A stretch of DNA of 64,000 bases from Anaspis maculata. Its lineage: Eukaryota > Arthropoda > Insecta > Coleoptera > Scraptiidae. Within the stretch, counting starts at the first letter, position 1. Each line of letters opens with the position of its first letter. The notes below the pieces were generated by a model. That model was not told where the DNA came from and searched no databases. It saw nothing but the letters and a program-made list of their open reading frames with translations. The stretch is from contig OX421961.1 of NCBI GenBank assembly GCA_949128115.1, positions 102,780,363 to 102,844,362 of the forward strand, in the 5' to 3' direction. This document shows positions 48,213 through 61,000 of this stretch, in pieces. Both the position numbers and the translations under genes were made by a program.

Positions 48213-51200
48213 ATGAAGACAATATTGGTAAGTAAGTACCTAGAGGTGAATAATTGAAATGAAAATCGGTTGCCTAAAGAGTAACCCCCCTCAAAATAAA
48301 AATTAAATAATAACAATTCGGGCCTGTGCCTCCTGACATCTCTATTCTTCATTTTTGTACCCGTCACGATAGGTGCTTTCCTTTTACCAGAAAACTCACT
48401 GATCTGATCTAAGTTAAAGAGAGAAAAAGCGAGAAATCACATGCGCGAAAGTGAGATACCACTAACAACTTAGGTCAGAATACTTAGTTTAGGTTGTAAA
48501 AGGAAAGCGCCTAATGTAATGAGCCACAATTTTGTTCAGGAAGCCACCAAAAGTTTACCTCTGGACCGATGATGATGAATTTTGGTACTACGTATTGTTA
48601 CTAACATTTTGGTGGTTCCTGGACAAAATACAGGTGTCCCTTAATAACTGTCGTACCAGAACAGTACTATGCAACACTAGTGCCGTCTTTTAAACAAATG
48701 GGGGCTCGGGCACAAGGCAATGAAGGGGCCCTCTAGTGAGGTGAGCAGCACTGCAGGCTAAAACCCCCCGCGAAAAAAGGTTGGGCTAATCCAGTGGCTT
48801 AGCCAGAATTTGAGGGCGGACGGGGTCTTGAAAATTTTCGACAGAAAACCGGCCTTTTCTGGATTGATTTAGTGAGATGGAACGCCGTGAGCGCTTGGGA
48901 GGTAAGGGGGGGGGCGCACGATCAGCTCAAAAGATGACATGATTAACTAAACGCAAAAATTCTCTTTAGTTTTGGAAATTTGAGGAGGCCCCGGGAGCCC
49001 TAAAAAAAACAGGGGCACAGACTATGCATATAAGATCTCGAACGAAGCCCGCAGAAAAACGAGCAAAAAATAATAAAATTCCCAAGTAGGGAAAGTGAAA
49101 TTCGACTTTCATTTTCGGTGGTGCTTCTTGGAATTTTGAAGTTGAGATTGGGGGGGGGGCGAAAGGGTTGAAGATGAAAATTTCCCAAGTTTTCACATGA
49201 TCACCCGGTATGTATAGGGTGTCAATTTTAAAACTTCCCACCTTCCATTTCTCAAGAGGAACCTATGATTTGCACGAATTAAACGTTCCTGCTTCATCCC
49301 CTGATGCAGGGCGACCATCATTTCGAAAATTTCGAGACTAGGGGTCGAGTACTTGATACATTATTTTGAAGGCCTTTCAACTCTTTTTATTTCAGTGCAA
49401 CAAAAATAAAATCGAACCACCCTGTTGAATGGGACTAGGGGTCGAGTAGGTACTTGATACATTCTTTTGAAAGCCTTTCAACTCTTTTTATTTCAGTGCA
49501 ACAAAAATCAAATCTAGCCAAGATTCTCCAGGGTGACCGAATGCATTCTTGAAAAATTATTAATGGGAATAGAGGGGTCAAGTACACATATTTTGGAGGC
49601 CTTCCAACTCTCTTTATTTTAGTGTATAAAGAAACAAGATCAAACCACCTGTTTTCAAGTATATAGGTAACGATTTTCTCAAAATCGAAAACCCTTCAAG
49701 TTATATTTCTGAAATTGAAAAAATCGTAACTTGAAAACAGGTATAGGCTGTCTGATTTCTAGATGATTCTAGTGGGCTGTGTTTCTGGTCGCCATCGGCC
49801 GATCGCGGCCTGAATCGCAGCCAACTAGAATGATGTAGAAATCAGACAGCCTTTAGTTCGATTTTGTTTCTTTTTACACCAAAATAAAGAGAGTTGGAAG
49901 GCCTCTCAAAATGATCTTTAACTCGACCCCTGTAAGTACCCATTTCAATTTTTTCAAGGGTAGCCATCCTGCCTCAAGAAATCTTGAAAGCCTTCTTCTT
50001 TAGTTGCTCCCTTCCCCCCGGACGGTTTATTTCTATCAGCATTTCAGTAAATATGGGAGAACAAAAAACTGCAGGGATGGTCAGAATTTTTATTCATTCT
50101 GAATTCTTATCTGAGACACTATTCTGAGTGGTTTATGATTTTGTTTTACAAAATTTGAGAGATGGACTGAAGGTAAAACTGGCACTTTCGGTTGGGATGC
50201 CGTTAGGAAGAAAATTTTACAGGAGAAATCGGAGATGGGAAGTTTTAAAATTGACAGCCTGTAAATTGAGTATTCTATGATTATTCTATTCTTCGTTAGC
50301 TTCTAATTATTAATCGCGTGACTCCTGAGTAATTATTGTTGCATTCAGCATTCACTAATGAACTATTAGCAAAACGTTAATGGAAAATCGATTTCTACGG
50401 CGGTAGGTAAAGGCGCTGGTAAAGAGCAGAGGTACACAAACATGGTAGGTACAAAATAATATGCAACATGATTGATAGCACGTCCGCCTCTTTGTTTCGT
50501 GTATATTGAGTTGCCTATCTGCATCTAGGGAATTCCCTCTTGTTGGCTCCTGCGCCAGATTTTCTCATGCTGCTCTACCACCATAATGCAACAATAAAAA
50601 TTTGTTTGGTGGTAAGGTAACTACCAGATGACAGAAGTGATAGAACGTTCTCCTGAAAGTGCAAGCTCGCTTGTGTAAGACGTCGCAAGAGTAGGTACCC
50701 ATGTGAAATTGTGTTTGTTGGTCTGGTTTTGAATGGTAGTCGAGACAGAGTGTTCCCACAAAATAGCCCACCAACGTTTACATAAAGGTAAGGTTATGTC
50801 ACATTGTAGGTACGTAAGAATGTTATTTAACAAAATTAGATTGATTTTGATTATCGTCATTTGAATTCGATGCGGGTTAGACTAGTGAGGGATGCTGCAG
50901 CTTATCAGTACTTTTTATTGAAATTAAACCGAGTCACACTCATATTTTCCTCTTCATTTTATTTAGAAGTGAAAGTTCTTTAGCACGTAAAATCCGGTTT
51001 GTAATTTTGACAAGCCTGCATTGATCTGATTTCTTTTTCTCTCATTTGGGACGAAATGTGATTTGCCACAGGTCAAGGCTTGAGTTGGCTTGTATTGTGA
51101 AAATAGACTTATTGTCAGAGTTGCGAAAATTGTATAATAGGAGGTAGGTAGGTAGCTACCTTATATTGAGTATCTAGCTGGTAGTGAAGGCCATTCATGA

Positions 51201-53974
51201 CTTCATGAGTCTTGAGGTAATTTGGAAAAAATTAAAATGAACAATTTTTACGTTTGAATTCAGCTACCCATGCATCTACTCGTATCTTTTAAAAATATTT
51301 CAGAACAATAAGTACATGACCCGAAATCCGGTTAACATAACAATTCTTGTGGTTTTTGAGGCTTTATTTGATATATATTTTTAAACCCAATGTGTTTTTA
51401 TCACTGGAAACTGTTGTAAACACGAGTAGGTAAATTGAAGATAATGCATCTGGAAGGGGAAGAATAATAATTATAAATAACAATGCACAATTGCATGCGA
51501 AAACCTTATTTCAAAAATGTTCTCAATTTATTCATTTTCTCTTATTGAGTGATTGAAAATTTGCAAACATGGTAAGACCTAATCATTGGCAAGACTAAAT
51601 TTTCAGTTTGTTTTCATATAATATGCTTGGTCATTTACAAATCTGAGATTAAGGTGACTGGCATAGTGATTCATGAAATTTTTGTGTCAAGTATTCAGAG
51701 CATTTTTGTAATTGCGATTTTATAAGCAAAATTAAAATTACTGTTTTCTTTGCATGAAAATGCAGCTCATTATTTTTTCAAGGTTTTTCACCTTTAACAT
51801 TGTAACTGAATTGATTAGATTCAAGCGGATAGTCAACAATAGGTACTATAATATGTCACTGTGGTCGCATTTGCGTTTTTTTTTTGTCAAATTCAAGTGT
51901 CTTGTCGTCGACTGAACAAAGGTAAAATCCTGTTAGTTGGTCAGTTCCGTTGAATCATTCCAGAGTTTCAGCTTTATCTGCGGCTTTGAATCTTGGAAAC
52001 AATTCTTGGCGTTATGGGGAAACCCTATTACGTTTTACAAAACTGAAACGCTTCTTGTGTTTCAAAGTTCAAACTCATCGCTCTAGGTTTGGTGTAATCT
52101 TGTGCTATTTTTTTTCCGAATTTTCCTGCATCAAGATAGCTCTTGAGATGGAGATAGTTTCAGGGCCATATATTTCATAAATTTGTCGGACTGATGAGCT
52201 ATCTTGAACGATCCTTCGCGTGTTTGCAATGTTTTGTTCAACAATTATTATTATTTAAGAGCTACCTATCGAATTAATCTTTATTTGGGACACCTCGTCT
52301 TGAAACATGTAGAGTAATACAAAAACCAGTAGTCCAAATCTGCAATTCAAAACGACCACATATTATTATACTTTTAAACGCTTGTGAACGACGCAGATCA
52401 AGAATCATGAATTTTCGAAACAGTCTGAAGCTTTTTAAATTCTTTCCAGATGTGTCCCATATCAGGACTAGTCCAATTCCTAATAATAATAGTAACGTTA
52501 TTATTAATATGCCATTCAGTCGTGGTACATGCTTTGAAAATCACTTTCGAGCCAAAAGCTTCCACCGTCCAAATGTACCACACAATATCAGTCAACTACA
52601 GTATTACTGGTAAGTACCTATATAGTCTTTAGCATCGCGAAAATTTACTTCTAATAATTTTTGTAGATTACGACCCAGCAGAATCGTATCAATTGTACGT
52701 ACAAGATCCCAACGTGGCCTTCATAGAAAAACCGCTATATCTCCGAAACGACATACCTCCTGATGGATCTTTTGATCTCACAGGAAATTTTTTAGGTAAG
52801 TAATCAATGTCGACACCTTTATTCAAGATTACCAACAAGGTTTTACAGGAAAAACCGAAATTGTTTGCGAAACTGTTGGTAGTAGACAGAAAGCCGAAGG
52901 AAAGCTAGACGTAACAGTAATCAGGGAGAAGAGGACCATAGACACGATTTTCACAGCTTCGGTAGCGACGCTAGTTAGCATAATCTACATCAATTTTGGC
53001 TGTGCTATCAATTGGGGTAACATGGTTCAAACGCTCAAGAAACCGATCGGACCAATCATTGGATTTTTCGGACAGTTCGTAATAATGCCTTTGGTATAAG
53101 CATTTCTTTTCTGATCATTATTAAAAGTAATTATGTCGGTTTCAGTTGAGCTTCGGATTAGGGAAATTGCTGTTTCCTGATAACACGGCGATGCAATTGG
53201 GTATGTTTTTCACTGGAGTCTCGCCGGCCGGAGGCGCGTCCAACATTTGGACGGTCGTGCTGGACGGAAATATAGATTTGTCTGTGACGATGACAACGAT
53301 CAGCACGCTGGCCGCGTTTGCAATGATGCCGCTATGGCTGTTTACGCTTGGCAAATTGATTTTCGACCAAGGAGACATCAAAGTGCCTTACGATCACATT
53401 TTAACGTACGCCATAGCTCTGGTCGTACCTTTGGCGATAGGGTTTCTCATTTCGAGGTACTTGAAAAAAGTCGCGCATTTCCTCGTGAAGATCTTGAAAG
53501 GATTTTCTTCGTTGCTTCTCGTTTTCATAATAGTATTCGCCATCGCCACGAATGTTTATTTATTCAAACTGTTATCGTGGCAGGTCAGTACCAGTAGGTT
53601 CTTGCAAGCGGGTAATTGAACGAGTTTGAATTTCAGATCGTTATCGCTGGCATGGGGTTGCCGTATTTGGGCTTCTTGTTGGCTTATGTGCTCGCAACGG
53701 TTCTAAAGCAACCTGCCCCGGACGTTTTAGCCATAGCTATCGAAACTGGGATACAGAACACTGGAATTGCAATATTTTTGCTCAGGTTTACACTGCCTCA
53801 ACCTCAAGGTGATTTAACCACAAGTGAGTATACTCTTCGACCTTAGTTCATGATCGTTTTTATTGAGTTATATTTTGTTTTCTAGTTGCTCCAGTCTCAG
53901 TTGCAATGATGACACCTTTGCCTCTTTTGTGCATTTTCCTCTACAAGAAAATCAAAGCGAGGTTTGTATTCTGA
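48213..53974 (+). CDS. SLC10-family sodium/bile-acid-type cotransporter
   Basis: The secure exons are 52450-52609, 52667-52795, 52849-53093, 53146-53583, 53637-53823 and 53886-53974. They are in frame throughout and end at TGA 53972-53974. A leader exon (48213-48227, MKTIL, donor GTAAGT) splices in phase to the acceptor directly before the ATG at 52450. With it the protein has about 420 residues, without it 415. An N-terminal signal peptide (FLIIIVTLLLICHSVVVHA) precedes an extracellular beta-rich domain, as in insect and P3-like members. Then come about ten membrane spans. The two crossover motifs that bind sodium in this fold are visible: TGVSPAGGASN and IAIETGIQNTGIAI. The chain ends soon after the last span. 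It should import an organic anion or sterol-like solute with sodium at the plasma membrane; the substrate is unknown. Confidence 0.85.
48228..52449 (+). other. Probable first intron of the SLC10 gene
   Basis: This 4.2-kb intron is inferred from the matching phase of the leader donor and the acceptor at 52448-52449. It holds the TIR element at 49215-50261 and otherwise A/T-rich DNA without a supported exon. If the leader exon is wrong, this is intergenic. Confidence 0.4.
49215..50261. mobile_element. TIR element with repeated internal blocks
   Basis: TAGGGTGTCAATTTTAAAAC and GTTTTAAAATTGACAGCCTG bound it, TA-flanked. Inside, a block with ACTAGGGGTCGAGTA and CCTTTCAACTCTTTTTATTT is repeated directly about three times (49340-49640) and once inverted (49875-49930). 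Confidence 0.65.
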
Positions 53975-54208
53975 ACTGCTCAGCATTGTAAACGTTGTGG
54001 TCTCAATTTTCCTTGGATTTCCGAATGAAATCACTCCAGATTGCAACAAGAATGGGTAGATATCTGCCTAGATATTTGTACTGTAGGTATCTAACCGCAG
54101 GTTCCGCCAAAAAGTCAACACAATGTTAACGCTAACACGTTGTTGAATCAATTTTGTTCTGATCACTGCTAGTTGCTTGACCACGGAAAATTCGTAAAAT
54201 ATTGAAGA

Positions 54209-54214
54209 AATAAA
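54209..54214 (+). terminator. Poly(A) signal AATAAA of the SLC10 gene
   Basis: The first AATAAA lies about 235 bases after the stop codon. This is a plausible 3' end for the transporter mRNA. Confidence 0.4.
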
Positions 54215-54310
54215 TCATTCTTCGTTCTGTTTTGTGGAACTGGGAATTCTGTCTAATAATCTATTCTGTGAATTCTAAATAATACACCTTTTGGAACTTG
54301 CTTTCCTAAT

Positions 54311-54525
54311 GTGACGTCATAGTTGTATTATGGTCATTTGCACATAGCAGGAAAAAGGGGCAAGCGTAGTGACAAGCGATTTGTCAAACATAGACGCCCT
54401 TGCACCCTCAACCCTAAAGGACTGGGCGGTTATTTATCTCTTTTCTTTGGAAAGGACCATTAACTGTAATAAACCAAACGAAATTTCACTAACTCGTGTT
54501 AATCACGAATGTGTTCACAGCTTTG
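54311..54525 (+). mobile_element. Possible LTR fragment
   Basis: It starts TGTGACGTCATAG, contains AATAAACC and ends near GTGTTCACA, followed by TGGTGGAATCCGAGG, which resembles a primer-binding site (starts TGG). There is no matching second LTR in the window, so the call is tentative. Confidence 0.3.
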
Positions 54526-56287
54526 GTGGAATCCGAGGTAAGAGAATTGGTTTCCAAATAGTGGCAGCTCACATTGGCCCTAATTTAGTTTGATGTAACT
54601 TTCTTTTATCGGGTCTGATACTAGATAACAATGAGCCGTATTAATAAAGATTAGGCAAACGCTTCTGCTTTGAATTCGGTATTAAAAAATGCTTAAAATA
54701 CAACATAGATCTGTTCAGGGTGTATTGACAGTTCCCATTTATCTCGCGCCACGCACCCCAAATGGGAAGCAAAACAAATCAGTAATCTAGAAACTTTACA
54801 GTAAGGTCTTTATACTGTATAAAATTATTCAAAAATGTATTACATTATGAAATCCAACAAAAAATTCGGCCACAGCGTTATTATATTGTTGAGTAGTCTG
54901 GAAAAGGCTTTCCAACATTTTGTAAACAGTAGTTCTCGTGCAGGATATCGCCCTCTCACAAGAAGTTGAATGGCGTGAAAGAAGCCACAACGGAAATAAG
55001 TGTGGAAAAACGCGTCGATAAGAATTGCAACGCAGAAAACCACGACAGTCTCATTTCGACGATTTCCCAACACTAGCCGTTCCAAATTTCGCCAACTTTT
55101 GAAATTCCGAATTTTTAGTATAAGAAAATCGTAGTTATTGTGTATAAATAGTTGGATATATCATTTTCCTACTTAATTCAAATGGTATTACGTGTTGTTT
55201 CGTGTAAAATATTTAATTAATATACATTTTGATTTATTTCTGATGTGGACAATTTTTTGAAGGTATCCACAGGAAGGATACATACGTGTAATAAAAATTA
55301 TGATTGCGTTTTTTTTATCAATCGAAACGTTTCACCTTGAAGTTTCTTATTTGGGCCAATTAGTAATTAGCCATTCTCGCTGTGACTGAATGAAATAGCT
55401 TGAGTGTTTATCTCTCCGTGTGTTGTGGTTTGATCTCAAGGTCATACGCGACCGGTTTTGCCAAGTGGAAAAAAATCGCCAGGAATGGAGGGTGTTGACA
55501 CGTAACTCTTGGGTTCAGTTAATTATTTATTTTTCACAAATCATTTCCATTAAGTACGTATCAATGCTGGCGCTGCTAGAACTGGACTTTTGGAAGATTA
55601 AAAAGGTGGAATTACTAAATCTCATGTTTCGCCTGGAACAGTAACTCGCTTATCTGATTATCAGTATATCGTGGCTTGCACGTAAAATTGATCCAAGTCA
55701 GATTCAATAATTCAGTAATAAATCTAAACGATCACTCTACCAAAAAAAACCGATTCAAAATATTGAATGGTTTTAATAATTTATAATTATATCAAGTTAG
55801 TAGTTTCATAGCTAGAAAACGACTTGAACCCGATTGCAAGTCTGACTGCAGCTGGCATAAGGAGGGTCATTTATGATTTGGTCAATTCTACCTGTAAGCC
55901 CACGAATGTGAAATAATACTAACAACTAAACTGTATTATCACAAGTACGTGTAGTAAATATTATCATTCAAATATATTATAAAAAGGAAAGAGTGAACAC
56001 ATGAAAACCTTTTCATCTTCATGCATATAGATAATAATAAATAAATAAAAATTACTAACACTCAGATCTCTAAAATTTCTTTCTCGTCTTGTATAAAATT
56101 GTAAATAAATTAATTTGATAAAATATACAATAATTTACAAAAGTACAAGCTCCCAAAATATCTATTTAAAAAGTCCTATCGTACAAAATAATTTAAAAAA
56201 TTTAGTTAAGGCTCACTTTCCTCCTACCAAAAATTCTAAATGAAAACCTTACATTTTAAAAGTTATTATTCGAATAGAGAAGCATTA
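54526..56287. other. Intergenic, no gene recognised
   Basis: The stretch between the transporter and the Nudix hydrolase is very A/T-rich. A single transposon-like end, CAGGGTGTATTGACAG, lies at about 54717. The ORFs at 54840-55085 and 55420-55644 show no family features. Confidence 0.35.
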
Positions 56288-57917
56288 TTAGATGCGTGTA
56301 CTCAACTTTGTAGTGCCGTTCTCCTTGACCATTTCGTTGATATTATGTGTATAATGATTGTAAACCGTTTGAAGTGGCACATGGAGCAATTCGATTATTT
56401 TCAAAAACTCTTTTTCTGAAAAAGCAAACATTAATTCGATCCTTGATCATACAAAATCCTACCACCAACCATTTTCTGAAGTGACTAATCCATGTCTAAT
56501 TAAAAAATCTAAAGTAACGGGGGCACTGGTAGTTTTGAAATCGGGCGAAAACAATTTCTCTAAGCACTGGGCAGCCGGAAGCAACTCGAATGTTTCTACT
56601 TCGCCATCTGCGTTCACTGGAATAAAATCTAATGGAAGTTCCAAATCAAAAACAAATTCCGTGTTGGGGAATAGGCCTCGTTCGGATTCGAAGAAAAATC
56701 TGAAATTACTTATTTGAGTAATTTCGTATTTGCTGGAAGAAGAATAAAGGCTTACGAAACACAGCCGGCACTGACGACGTTTTTCATTAATTGAGGTGGG
56801 ATGGAAGCCTCTTCCATCGCTTCTTTACGGGCAGTTTCTAAAATACCGTGTCCGACAGACAGTCCACCACCGACCATGTTGTCCCATTTGCCTGGCCAAG
56901 TTTGCTTTGTTGCCGACCTCTTTTGCAACCATATGCAAATGCCTAATTTAGGGTGATTGACGTACCCGTTAATATCCACACCATAGTTCCTAATTCCAAA
57001 TAGGCAAGTGGCAGATCTGTCCATTTTTAAAAGACTTTTCGATGTAAAATCAGTTTTAACTTCATAGCACTACAAAAAAAATGACGTAGAAATAGCGCTT
57101 CAAGGACGCATTACTCCTATCTAATTAAAAAAATTTCAGTTATCATTGCATGTCATAACAAAGCAAACTCAAGGAATGCATCTAACTAGGAATTTTTCAG
57201 CACTATTCTCAATATTATGCTGCCCGAGTTTTCAACATTCTATGATAAAATTCCAGGTGATTTATCAAATAAGAAAAAAAATTACCTCGTCCCTCCACCC
57301 TTTCAACGCAATAAAAATATTATGATCTTTCAATTCCCTCAGGACTTTGTCAATTTTATTAGTCCTCTCCTCGTAGTCCCTGAATGCTGGATTTAGCTCG
57401 ACACATCCGGCAGTTATTCGAAAAACCTTCAAAAATCCTGTTATGCAGAAAAGTTTGCATGAATAAAATCAAGAGCATTACCTGAGGATACTTATTCAGC
57501 TGTGCCATAACATCAGGTCGAACAAGTCCCACTTGGAGTCCTTCAACAACAAAAGGTCTACAGTCACCAGAGGACAAACCTGTAATAAAAATATTACATT
57601 TAAGTAAATTTCAATTCATTACCTGATTAGACATTGATTTTCGACTCGTTTGTGGAAAGCTACGAAACACATATTGAGAAATATTCAGTGAACTGCGCCT
57701 TTTTCCAGCCAACACTATGGGTGTATTCCCAAGATCAATATTGTTACAGTACAGGTTGTGGTAGAAGAGATTAGGGTTTTTGTGAATGTAGCAAGATGAG
57801 AAACCGTCCCAGTCGAGCTTACGCTTAGCAATTCTCACCTGACAAGTAGAAACAGTTAAATTTTTGAGCAAGTTTGAGTAATCTTGACATGTTCTCTTCA
57901 CCAAGCTCTAGTGACAT
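56288..57917 (-). CDS. Nudix hydrolase with N-terminal DUF4743 (thiamin pyrophosphokinase-like)
   Basis: Exons, read down the minus strand, are 57917-57839, 57579-57482, 57426-57286, 57069-56756, 56699-56470 and 56415-56288. All are in phase, giving 329 residues, a usual length for the family. The N-terminal half (CRPFVVEGLQVGLVRPDV, then VFRITAGCVELN) is the DUF4743 domain. The Nudix domain follows, with WDNMVGGGLSVGHGILETA and RKEAMEEASI as the Nudix box. The first Glu of the classic box is absent, as is usual in this family, and RE is KE. Yeast YJR142W and plant relatives remove phosphate from oxidised thiamine diphosphates, so a role in metabolite repair is likely. The gene is head-to-head with coatomer gamma. 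Confidence 0.88.
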
Positions 57918-58098
57918 TGTGCAAGTTGACACTAATGACAAGTGTGCGGTGCGGTAATTTTTGTACTTGACGTTTCGTCTGGGGAGTTTTATTTTGTTGT
58001 TTTAGTTATTAGTTACTTTTACTTCACACACACACACGTCAAATTCATGTTGACGTGTGCATTTGTAAAGCTGTTAGTTTTTTCGTGATTTTCGAAAA
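57918..58098. promoter_or_regulatory. Shared bidirectional promoter region of Nudix and coatomer gamma genes
   Basis: Only 181 bp separate the two divergent ATG codons. The stretch contains a (CA)n run at 58027-58037 and ACGTCAA words near 57970 and 58037, with no evident TATA box. Both 5' leaders and the core promoters must lie in it, unless leader exons were missed. Confidence 0.6.
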
Positions 58099-61000
58099 AT
58101 GAGCTCATTTAAGCGCGACAAAAAAGAAGAAGAGGATGGTAAATAACTTTCCACAGCTAAAATTTCAACTGAGTTACTGACGCTTGTTTTCAAGGGGGTG
58201 GCAACCCATTCCAAAACATCGAAAAGACCACGGTTCTGCAAGAAGCCCGCACGTTTAACGACACTTCGGTGAATCCACGAAAATGCACTCACATATTAAC
58301 AAAATTGCTGTACCTCCTCAACCAGGTAAGTACCTAACGCACTCGCAACACCCCCAATTATTGTGAAACATTGCTTGCAGGGAGAACAACTCGGCACGAA
58401 AGAAGCAACCGATGTTTTCTTTGCCATGACCAAACTGTTCCAATCGCGCGACGTTATCCTACGTCGAATGGTCTATTTGGGAATCAAAGAACTGAGTTCC
58501 ATTGCCGATGACGTGATCATCGTCACATCCAGTCTTACCAAAGATATGACAGGAAAGGAGGACTTGTACAGAGCAGCCGCCATCCGAGCTTTGTGCAGCA
58601 TAACAGATGCTTCTTCCATGCTCCAGACCATCGAGCGGTACATGAAGCAAGCGATTGTCGATCGCAATTCGGCAGTCAGTTCTGCAGCTCTGGTTAGTTC
58701 ACTTCATCTCACGAAACTGGCGCCGGATGTTGTCAAGAGATGGGTCAATGAGTCGCAAGAGGCTATCAACAGTGATAAGTAAACAAGACTCCTTTTGTTT
58801 GTGTGCAAAAGTTTATTTGTGAACTTTTTTGCAGCATCATGGTGCAGTATCATGCCTTGGGATTGTTATATCACATCAGAAAAACTGATCGTTTGGCTGT
58901 CACCAAGTTGGTGGCCAAGCTCACTCGAATGTCCTTGAAGTCGCCCTATGCAGTTTGTATGTTGGTAGGTATCAGATGAAGAGTGCTCTATCTTTTTTGA
59001 TTTTTTCAATTCCTCAATCTTGATTTAAAATTTTGATGTTATGGTACTGGTCTGGTAGATACACCAGCTTGTAGTAGCAGGGATTAGTGATATTTGCAAT
59101 TCTGTCAGATCAGGTCGCAATACAGGCTGTTCACTCGAAAGTTCTACCTCGCCACCTTACTCTAGGGACTCCCCCTTTGAGATGATTAAAAAAAAACTAA
59201 AGATTTTCCAGTGCAATATTTTCATTTCTTATTTTTAAAACATATTTTTCATACTTTTGCATCTCAGGATACAGGGTGTCACATAATTTCAGAAGTTTTT
59301 TTTTCAAAACAACCTGTATTTCAGCATCACAATCAAATGCAGCTCTTCATCCTAATTACAAAACCTGTAGACACTCCTAGGTCTTTTTACCTGACTAAAA
59401 CGTGATTTTTACGGAAAATTAGAGGTGACGCTTCATCTTCTTCAGCCTTTCATAAGCCCTTTAGCCTTAAGAAGTTTCACTTCTTCCGAAAGTGACTCAT
59501 ACTTCGGTTTTTAGCAATTTTTTTCCACGAAATGGCGCTTTCGGTGGTCTGTCTGTCTGTCCGTCCGTCACAGAAGCTACTCTTCAGGGAAAAGAGCTAT
59601 TGGTTTGGTGTAAACGCTAATTGACAGCTTGTCAGACATGTCAAGTTACCCAAAGTCTTCCCGTTAAAGCAATGAATAATAATACAGGGCATCTCAAAAG
59701 TATCTCATTCCGAGTCCAGAGCGGTATATGTAATCCACTCAAGATCAACACGATAAAAATAAGCATAAAAAAATTATAACTTCCATTGTCAAAGATATGG
59801 GGGTCAAAGGTTCTGACTTCGCTCTTCATTATTTTCGTTATCCAAAGTGATTTTGAGGAACTGTTTGTGGTAGATTTATCGTATGTAATACCACAAGAGC
59901 TAATAGGTTAATCGATAAAATTTTTGAACTATCTCGAAAGCTTTGTTTTCAAGAAATTCACCGAGTGTGAAATGGTTCCTTTATTATCTGATATAAACCC
60001 GACAGCGAAGCTGGAGCTTAGCTCGAGTGATATTTACGGAGAATATTCCACAAAACGTAAAATTCATCAAAATGTAACGTTAAAAACGTTTCAAATCCAA
60101 ATCCACCCCCAGTCCAAAAAGGAATTTCAAAAGGAACGTGCACTTTTACAGCGATAAAACAGATTCCATTGGTTCAACTCGAAGGTTTCACACGCATTGA
60201 TTGGTCAGAAAGAATGCTGTGTGGAATAGTCAGTAAAAATTATCAACTATAGGCTCAAAATAATTGAGAGTGACTAATATGCCTAACATCAGAACACCAT
60301 CACTATGAAGTGTACATACAAATTATATGCAGTTACTGAACTTTTAAAACGAGGGAATAGTTGCGCTTTAAAAAAATGGAGAACCGCACTACGTGTCGCT
60401 GTAACACAACAGAGCGAACTTAACCGAACAAGTTCGCAAGGAGCCGAAAGCAATTCGTACTTCCTCCGAGCGACCCGAATACAATTTGGTCTTGGCTTTC
60501 ACACCTGTGAGCAGTAGCGTGGCATGAGGTGTTTTCCTCTCGCAAATATTTGAAATGGAGTCCTCGCCCGCCCGTAATAAAGCAAATTCGCCTCCAGCAC
60601 CGAAGCGCAAATTGTTGACGCGCCAAGAACAAGAAATAATTTGCAACGTGTACGAGGAAGTAATTTTTTTGCATTTCTGCATTTTTGCCCCCGCTTCACG
60701 ACTCGCCAAAGATTTTCTGTCCCCTTCCTACGTTTTTCACCGCAACGCTCCAAATACTCAAGTATGAGTCACTCTCAACTATTCTGAATGCTATTTCATT
60801 GGTCCCTAAAATAAATTACGACTAAGATACGTCTCTTTTCGTTTCCATAAAATAATTTTTAGTGGTGTTTTTGGAGGAAAATAAATTTTTGAGATTCATG
60901 AATCACCCTGTACATTCAGTGCAAACCCATTGGTTGATAATGTTCATTGAATACTCTGTCACAAACAGATTTCTAAAATCATTTTCAAAGTAGAGGACAG

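Noticed and set aside
57611..57904. 97-residue minus-strand ORF across the first intron of the Nudix gene
   Set aside because: It is in a different frame from the real first exon and reads through the GTGAGA donor. The family alignment resumes exactly at exon 2, so it is intron sequence.
60389..60767. Overlapping ORFs of 70-106 residues on both strands
   Set aside because: They lie inside a TIR element, overlap in several frames and show no transposase or domain motif.
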